DNA of 64,000 bases from an uncultured Nitrosomonas sp. (GTDB taxonomy: Bacteria; Pseudomonadota; Gammaproteobacteria; Burkholderiales; Nitrosomonadaceae): positions 1 to 64,000 of the forward strand of contig CADEDJ010000001.1 of NCBI GenBank assembly GCA_902826055.1, given 5' to 3'. Under the pieces are notes generated by a model. That model did no database searches. It was not told the origin of the DNA and saw only the letters and a list, made by a program, of their open reading frames with translations. This document shows positions 58,604 through 64,000 of the stretch, one piece after another. Position 1 is the stretch's first letter. Each line of letters opens with the position of its first letter. A program made the translations under genes and the position numbers.

Positions 58604-58963
58604 GTGTTCAAAATGAACTTAGAAGAAAAACTCAACGATTTAAATAACATGATTCTCAGGGGTGAGATATTGGAATCGATGGACAAGTATTACCACCCCG
58701 ATTGTATCGTTATCGAAAAAAATGATGTGGTGGCAAAAGGCTTAAAGCAAGCCAAAAAGCGCGAATCCGAGTTATTTGAAGGCGTTGAAGCATGGCTTAA
58801 ATCGGAAATTGTATCCACAGCCGTAGGAGAAAACGTAACGATGACCGAGTGGCATTACGAATACACGCATAAAGATTTCGGGCACAAGAAATTCGATCAA
58901 GTAGCGGTGCAGCACTGGCAGGATGGCAAAATCATCAGTGACCGCTTCTATGCGTTGTACTGA
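58604..58963 (+). CDS. SnoaL-like/NTF2-fold small protein
   Basis: 119 aa. The cone-shaped NTF2-like fold is suggested by an N-terminal helix (LEEKLNDLNNMILRGEILESMDKYYHPDCIVIEKND), then a central helix and strands (TMTEWHYEYTH, VAVQHWQDGKIISDRFYALY). The Tyr-His pair and the final DGKI strand are typical of SnoaL/ketosteroid-isomerase relatives, which are isomerases, hydrolases or binding proteins. The exact role is unknown. It lies 44 bp after the pirin gene in the same operon, with GAGGTGTTC before the start. Confidence 0.8.
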   Translation: MFKMNLEEKLNDLNNMILRGEILESMDKYYHPDCIVIEKNDVVAKGLKQAKKRESELFEGVEAWLKSEIVSTAVGENVTMTEWHYEYTHKDFGHKKFDQVAVQHWQDGKIISDRFYALY

Positions 58964-59002
58964 ACAATCATTTCATCATCAATAACCTAAAGGAGCACAA
59001 CA

Positions 59003-59632
59003 ATGAACAAAACCTTCAAATACAACAAACTATCAAAGGATGATGCGGTTTTATTACTGGTAGACCATCAGGCGGGATTGATCTCGCTGGTACAGGATTT
59101 CTCACCGAATGAATTTAAGAACAATGTGTTGGCTCTGACAGCTTGTGGCAAGTATTTCAAATTGCCAACCATTTTAACAACCAGTTTTGAAGATGGTCCC
59201 AATGGCCCACTGGTTCCGGAAATCAAGGAAATGCACCCAACCGCGCCTTATGTTGCGCGCCCTGGCAATATCAATGCTTGGGACAACGAGGATTTTGTTA
59301 ACGCAGTCAAAAAGACCGGCCGCAAACAGCTAATCATTGCCGGCGTTGTTACCGAAGTCTGTGTCGCTTTTCCGGCACTATCTGCGATCGAGGAAGGTTA
59401 TGAAGTATTCGTAGTTACCGATGCCTCCGGTACTTTCAATGAAGTAACACGCGACGCGGCTTGGATGCGCATGCAGACAGCCGGTGTGCAATTGATGAGC
59501 TGGTTCGGCGTGGCGTGTGAATTGCACCGCGATTGGCGCAACGATATCGAAGGTTTGGGCGCTTTATTTTCCAACTATCTGCCCAACTATCGCAATCTGA
59601 TGACGAGCTACTTCACCATTACTAAAAAATAA
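59003..59632 (+). CDS. YcaC-like isochorismatase-fold cysteine hydrolase
   Basis: 209 aa, a full-length isochorismatase-fold protein. Asp21 (LLLVDHQAGL) and Cys120 (AGVVTEVCVAFPAL) match two of the three catalytic residues known in E. coli YcaC (Asp19, Lys84, Cys118 as I recall). The third falls at Arg86 (VARPGNINAWD) instead of Lys. The WDNEDF and VVTDASGTFNE segments are YcaC-typical. Relatives hydrolyse amides or similar bonds, but YcaC's own substrate is unknown. The start has an AAAGGAGCACAAC site. It sits in the pirin operon, 30 bp before an amidohydrolase. Confidence 0.92.
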   Translation: MNKTFKYNKLSKDDAVLLLVDHQAGLISLVQDFSPNEFKNNVLALTACGKYFKLPTILTTSFEDGPNGPLVPEIKEMHPTAPYVARPGNINAWDNEDFVNAVKKTGRKQLIIAGVVTEVCVAFPALSAIEEGYEVFVVTDASGTFNEVTRDAAWMRMQTAGVQLMSWFGVACELHRDWRNDIEGLGALFSNYLPNYRNLMTSYFTITKK

Positions 59633-59661
59633 ATGGTCACAAGCTCTAAAGGCGATGAATC

Positions 59662-61641
59662 TTGAGTGACACTGCGGTAAACCAGCGCCGCCGCCGTATT
59701 CTGCAAGCGGCGGGCGCATCTTTATTGCTTTCTAAAACTGGCGCATTAGCCGAGCCATCAGGAGGACCATCAATGCATAACATTAAAGCGCAACTGATAC
59801 TGCGCAACGGCCAATTCACCACGCTTGATCGTCAGAATCCGCAAGCTACGGCTGTTGCCATTTCGGATGGTCATTTCATCGCGGTAGGAATGGATAACGA
59901 GGTGATGCGCTTTGCCGATGACCAGACAAAAGTGATTGACCTCAACCGCCGCCATGCGATTCCGGGGTTAATCGACTCACATCTACACCTTATCCGCGGC
60001 GGACTCAATTACAACTTGGAATTACGTTGGGACGGTATCCCTTCGTTGGCGGATGCCATGCGCCGTCTGCAAGAACAAGTGGCACGCACACCCGCGCCGC
60101 AATGGGTGCGCGTTGTAGGCGGTTTTACAGAAATGCAGTTTGCCGAGAAACGTTTGCCAACACTCGATGAAATCAATGCCGTGGCACCGGATACCCCGGT
60201 TTTTATTTTGCATCTCTACGATCGCGCCCTGCTTAACCGTGCGGCGTTGCGCGCCTGCGGCTACAACCGCGATACGCCGAATCCGCCGGGCGGGTTGATT
60301 GCCAAAGATACCAACGGAGAACCCACCGGTCTACTATTGGCGGAACCCAATGCATTGATTTTATATTCAGCGCTCGCCAGAGGTCCTAAACTGCCGTATG
60401 ACTACCAGATCAACTCGACGCGCCACTTTATGCGGGAAATGAATCGCCTGGGCGTGACCAGCGTGATTGATGCCGGCGGCGGCTACCAGAATTACCCCGA
60501 CGACTACAAAATCATCGAAGACCTGCATCAAACTGGCGAGCTGACGCTACGGATTGCATACAACTTATTTACGCAGAAAGCCGGAGAAGAAGTTGCGGAC
60601 TTCACCAAATGGACCAAAATGCTGAAACCCGGCGACGGCGATGGTTATTATCGCCACAATGGTGCAGGTGAAATGCTGGTGTTTTCCGCAGCGGATTTTG
60701 AAGATTTCCGCATGCCACGCCCGGATATGCCGGCACACATGGAAAATGACCTGGAAGCTGTGGTGCGCATCCTCGTTAGCAATCGCTGGCCGTTCCGCCT
60801 GCATGCCACATACAATGAAACCATCTCACGGGCGTTGGATGTTTTCGAAAAAGTGAACCGCGACATTCCCTTTGCTGGATTGCACTGGTTTTTTGATCAC
60901 GCCGAAACCGTGACCGATGTCAACCTCGAGCGCATCGCCAAACTGGGTGGCGGCATTGCCATTCAGCACCGCATGGCCTACCAGGGTGATTTTTTTGTAC
61001 AACGCTATGGCCGCAAAGCTGCAGAACGCACACCGCCTTATCAACGTATGCTGGAAATGGGCGTAAATGTCGGTGCCGGTACCGATGCCACCCGCGTAGC
61101 CAGTTACGATCCTTGGAATGCACTCTATTGGCTCACTACCGGCAAGACTTTGGGTGGCCTTTCATTATATCCGGCGGCTAATCTCGTCGATCGCGAGACT
61201 GCATTACGGCTTTATACACAGGCCAATACCTGGTTCTCCAACGAAGAAGGCATCAAAGGCCAAATCAAAACCGGTCAATACGCCGACCTCGCCGTGCTGT
61301 CCGCTGATTATTTCAGTGTCCCGGAAAACGAGATCCGGCAGCTTGTCTCAGTACTCACAGTGCTTGGCGGACGGATTGTTTATGGTGACGATGAATTCAG
61401 TGCGCTTGCTCCACCCTTGCCACCCGCCATGCCGGATTGGTCACCAGTGAATTATTTCGGCGGCTATTTCAAACCTGCGGCAGGTGCAACGGCGCTACAT
61501 CCGTTTGCGCAAACAGGCTGCGGTTGCGGAAACAATTGTGTTGTGCACGGCCATGCCCATGGACGCGCCTATCAGGATGCTGTAGATGCCGGCGATCAAC
61601 GCGGTTTCTGGGGCGCGCTTGGTTGCTCATGCTGGGTATGA
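59662..61641 (+). CDS. Exported YtcJ-like amidohydrolase with Cys/His-rich tail
   Basis: 659 aa from TTG 59662, kept because it includes a Tat-like signal (RRRRILQAAGAS, residues 9-20, then a short hydrophobic stretch ending at GALA). The amidohydrolase-3 domain (about 40-570) has the metal-binding HLH at 107-109 (LIDSHLHL), later His residues (HWFFDHAE, IQHRMAY) and Asp in GAGTDATRVAS. The last ~45 residues are unusual: Cys620, Cys622 and Cys626 with His629, His631 and His633, then Cys655 and Cys657. An N-substituted amide or imide substrate in the periplasm is likely. The next gene, a porin, begins 46 bp after its stop. Confidence 0.88.
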   Translation: MSDTAVNQRRRRILQAAGASLLLSKTGALAEPSGGPSMHNIKAQLILRNGQFTTLDRQNPQATAVAISDGHFIAVGMDNEVMRFADDQTKVIDLNRRHAIPGLIDSHLHLIRGGLNYNLELRWDGIPSLADAMRRLQEQVARTPAPQWVRVVGGFTEMQFAEKRLPTLDEINAVAPDTPVFILHLYDRALLNRAALRACGYNRDTPNPPGGLIAKDTNGEPTGLLLAEPNALILYSALARGPKLPYDYQINSTRHFMREMNRLGVTSVIDAGGGYQNYPDDYKIIEDLHQTGELTLRIAYNLFTQKAGEEVADFTKWTKMLKPGDGDGYYRHNGAGEMLVFSAADFEDFRMPRPDMPAHMENDLEAVVRILVSNRWPFRLHATYNETISRALDVFEKVNRDIPFAGLHWFFDHAETVTDVNLERIAKLGGGIAIQHRMAYQGDFFVQRYGRKAAERTPPYQRMLEMGVNVGAGTDATRVASYDPWNALYWLTTGKTLGGLSLYPAANLVDRETALRLYTQANTWFSNEEGIKGQIKTGQYADLAVLSADYFSVPENEIRQLVSVLTVLGGRIVYGDDEFSALAPPLPPAMPDWSPVNYFGGYFKPAAGATALHPFAQTGCGCGNNCVVHGHAHGRAYQDAVDAGDQRGFWGALGCSCWV

Positions 61642-61687
61642 TGCATACAACGCTTTTCTTATTCAGCAAACCGGCATGTGCCAGCAG

Positions 61688-63037
61688 ATGGCAAAGAATC
61701 TTAAGCTCAACTTGACTGCTGCTGCGATGCTCACGCTATCATTACCAACGACTGCATCCGAATATCTGCCGCTACGATTTGAGGAAAATTGGGGAGCCAA
61801 TTGCAACAAAATCGCACCCAAATGCTGGCGTATCGGCGAAGCGGCCACGCTAACATTGGGTGCGGATGCGCGCGTACGCACCGAAGGTGAGTGGCCACTT
61901 GATTTTGGTATCGATAACGCTACCGGCAAGGGCGATGGTTTTACGCTATTTAGAGCAATGATGCATGGCGATCTACGCGTTGGCAAACATGCTCAAATGT
62001 TCGTACAGTTCGGAGCATATGATGAAGCCGGACGCCGAGGTGGGCCTATCAGTGTCGATCAAAGCACTCCCGATCTGCAGCAAGGTTTTTTAGCGTGGAG
62101 CGGTGACAAGTTTTCCTTGCGTGCAGGCCGGCAGGAAATGACGCTTGGCACTTCACGTCTGATCGCGGTACGAGAGGGCCCCAATATTCGCCTCGCTTTT
62201 GACGGTGCACGCGCCGGTTGGAAGCAGGGACCACATCGCATCGACGCCTTTGCCTTTCGTCCAGTTCTCAATAAGCCAGAAACCTTTGATGACACAGTTA
62301 ATAAATCGCAATTTCTGTACGGTTTGTATGCCACGCTCATCCCGAACAGTATTGCTCCTATCAAAATCGATCTCTATTGGCTTGACTACGAAAGAGATCA
62401 AGGGCGATTTGCAGTCGTAGAAGGACGCGAGCACAGGCATTCTTTCGGTACCCGTCTGTTTGGTTCTGCCAAAGGCTGGAATTGGAACATGGAGGCCATA
62501 CTCCAGATCGGCCATGTCGGTAATCATACCATTCGGGCCTGGACGATTACCTCTGATACTGGTTTTACTTTCGCTACGTTACCTTGGTCACCGCGATTCG
62601 GCTTGAAAGCGGATATTGCCAGCGGCGATAAAAATCCTCACGACGGACAACTCGGCACCTTCAACGCACTCTATCCCAATCCTACCTACTTCAGCGAGGC
62701 GGCATTCTTGGCACCTGCTAATGTCATGGATCTGCAGCCAACCGTGAGCATTAAACCTATTCCTACGTTAACTCTGCTGTTAGGCTGGAATTTTTTGTGG
62801 AAACATCATAAAGCTGATGCGGTTTACACACCACCCGCCCCCTTGGTAGCGATACCCGAAACCATTGGAACCGGCCGCTATATCGGTGATCAGATCAGAC
62901 TGGAAGGCAGTTACCGCCCTCATCCTCAGTGGGAAATCCGCGCCGCCGCTGTTCATTTCAACACAGGGGAAGCCTTAACGCAAGGTGGTGGCAAAAGCGT
63001 AAATTTCCTTATGACAAGTTTGGCATTCCGCTGGTGA
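61688..63037 (+). CDS. Outer-membrane porin (alginate-export/AlgE-like)
   Basis: 449 aa from ATG 61688, which starts a good signal peptide (KLNLTAAAMLTLSLPTTAS); ATG 61676 is four codons upstream, and the frame is open even further back into the amidohydrolase gene. The mature protein shows alternating beta-strands and many aromatic girdle residues. Segments like RTEGEWPLDFG, FLAWSGDKFSLRAGRQEM and a strand ending FNTGEALTQGG are typical of the alginate_exp porin family. It ends in an aromatic C-terminal residue (LAFRW), a sorting signal for outer-membrane barrels. It likely lets the operon substrate enter the periplasm. Confidence 0.75.
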   Translation: MAKNLKLNLTAAAMLTLSLPTTASEYLPLRFEENWGANCNKIAPKCWRIGEAATLTLGADARVRTEGEWPLDFGIDNATGKGDGFTLFRAMMHGDLRVGKHAQMFVQFGAYDEAGRRGGPISVDQSTPDLQQGFLAWSGDKFSLRAGRQEMTLGTSRLIAVREGPNIRLAFDGARAGWKQGPHRIDAFAFRPVLNKPETFDDTVNKSQFLYGLYATLIPNSIAPIKIDLYWLDYERDQGRFAVVEGREHRHSFGTRLFGSAKGWNWNMEAILQIGHVGNHTIRAWTITSDTGFTFATLPWSPRFGLKADIASGDKNPHDGQLGTFNALYPNPTYFSEAAFLAPANVMDLQPTVSIKPIPTLTLLLGWNFLWKHHKADAVYTPPAPLVAIPETIGTGRYIGDQIRLEGSYRPHPQWEIRAAAVHFNTGEALTQGGGKSVNFLMTSLAFRW

Positions 63038-64000
63038 GCAAGCCTGCCGATAATAGCTCTTCGAATACCTCGCACTCCGGTGCATGGGCACCCTTCAAAT
63101 TACCGATGTTCCGCGCCTTCTGGCTTGCATCGCTTGGTTCCAACATTGGCACTTGGATCAACAGCACCGCCTCTGGCTGGGTTATGACTGATCTGTCTTC
63201 CTCGCCAGTAATGGTATCTCTGGTACAAGCGGCAGCTTCATTGCCGATCGTGATGTTCGCATTGGCAGCCGGTGCATTTACCGATATCGTTGATCGCCGC
63301 CGCTACCTGATCGTCACGCAGATATGGATGGCGCTTTCAGCGGCCGCATTAGCCTTTCTCGCTGCAACCAATCAGCTGGATGCGTGGAGTTTGTTGGTGC
63401 TGACCTTTGCCCTCGGCTTAGGTTCGGCTATGGCAATGCCGGCATTGAGCGCCGCAATCGCTGAACTTGTGCCCGGAAACTTGCTGCCGCAAGCGGTTGC
63501 ATTGGGCTCGCTGTCGATGAATCTGTCGCGCTCGGTCGGCCCTGCTATCGGCGGCCTATTGCTCGCACAACTTGGCGCATGGGTTGCCTATGGCCTTAAT
63601 ATGATCTCGTTCATCGGTATGGTGATCATGCTATGTTACTGGAAACGCAAGCAAGACGAACAGACTCTACCGCCTGAACGTTTTTTTCAGGCATTACGGG
63701 CCGGTCTGCGCTATGCGTACATGGCATCGATTTTTCGTGCGGTATTAGTCCGTGCAACAGCTTTCATTGTCTTTGCGGCTTCCGTGTGGGCATTGCTTCC
63801 GCTTATCGCGCGGCATGAGCTTGCGGGTAATCCGGGAACCTATGGGCTGTTACTGACTTTTGTCGGCATTGGTGCAGTTATTGCCGCTATTCTGCTGCCG
63901 CGGATACGCATGCATGTCACCCGCGATCACCTCGTGCTTATCGCCACCATGATCTATGCCCTGAGTACCACAGGCCTCGCGATAATCCGAAGTGAAGCCT
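63034..64000 (+). CDS. Major facilitator superfamily transporter (EntS/MFS_3-like), 5' part
   Basis: The gene starts at GTG 63034, overlapping the porin stop (GTGA), and runs off the right edge; 322 codons are present. After a ~25-residue polar N-terminus come at least nine transmembrane helices. FRAFWLASLGSNIGTWINSTA and AAGAFTDIVDRRRYL (the MFS loop 2-3 motif) are clear, as is GSLSMNLSRSVGPAIGG. The MFS_3 family includes the enterobactin exporter EntS, so export is as likely as import. It is translationally coupled to the porin gene and belongs to the pirin operon. Confidence 0.9.
   Translation, partial: MSKPADNSSSNTSHSGAWAPFKLPMFRAFWLASLGSNIGTWINSTASGWVMTDLSSSPVMVSLVQAAASLPIVMFALAAGAFTDIVDRRRYLIVTQIWMALSAAALAFLAATNQLDAWSLLVLTFALGLGSAMAMPALSAAIAELVPGNLLPQAVALGSLSMNLSRSVGPAIGGLLLAQLGAWVAYGLNMISFIGMVIMLCYWKRKQDEQTLPPERFFQALRAGLRYAYMASIFRAVLVRATAFIVFAASVWALLPLIARHELAGNPGTYGLLLTFVGIGAVIAAILLPRIRMHVTRDHLVLIATMIYALSTTGLAIIRSEA

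Overview
The window looks like a chromosome segment of a betaproteobacterium of moderate GC content, most like a Nitrosomonas-type ammonia oxidiser. This is inferred from the conserved run rplM-rpsI-argC-bactofilin-erpA-anmK-M23 peptidase-tyrS and from the general style of the proteins. No ammonia-oxidation gene lies in the window, so genus level is a guess. No tRNA, rRNA, CRISPR array or classical insertion sequence was seen.

Layout. 1-2.4 kb: remains of a type I restriction-modification locus (3' end of hsdS, then hsdM). A small GIY-YIG nuclease gene sits between them, bracketed by two copies of a ~90-bp palindromic repeat. 2.5-10 kb: a lipoprotein and two large paralogous PAS-GGDEF-EAL proteins (cyclic-di-GMP turnover), all leftward. 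10-19.3 kb: serine deaminase behind a structured leader, DUF3422 protein, thioesterase, aquaporin, AI-2E-type permease, TetR/COQ9-like protein, YdjM-type membrane protein and a frameshifted PD-(D/E)XK-like gene. 19.7-31 kb: housekeeping genes (glnS, rplM-rpsI, argC, bactofilin, erpA, anmK, M23 peptidase, tyrS, rhlE). 31-45 kb: a membrane protein with a spermidine-synthase-like domain, an exported Pcm, a tandem Usp, a ceramidase-like membrane protein, radA, and surface-polysaccharide genes (rfbC, rfbA, WbpM- and WbpL-like). An MsbA-like ABC protein there has lost its ATPase motifs. A serine-glyoxylate aminotransferase follows. 45-48.3 kb: a lipoprotein, a GMC oxidoreductase and a small secreted protein.

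48.6-57.2 kb is the most coherent system. A recognisable guanidine-I (ykkC) riboswitch precedes permease, two DUF1989 proteins, a biotin-dependent 'urea' carboxylase and allophanate hydrolase. The riboswitch identifies the substrate as guanidine rather than urea. Guanidine would be imported, carboxylated, deiminated to allophanate, and hydrolysed to ammonia and CO2. In an ammonia oxidiser this would supply both nitrogen and energy substrate.

57.2-64 kb: a divergently controlled operon (HxlR regulator; pirin, SnoaL-like protein, YcaC-like hydrolase, exported amidohydrolase with a Cys/His-rich tail, outer-membrane porin, MFS transporter running off the end). It looks like an uncharacterised uptake/processing/efflux module for a small organic compound.
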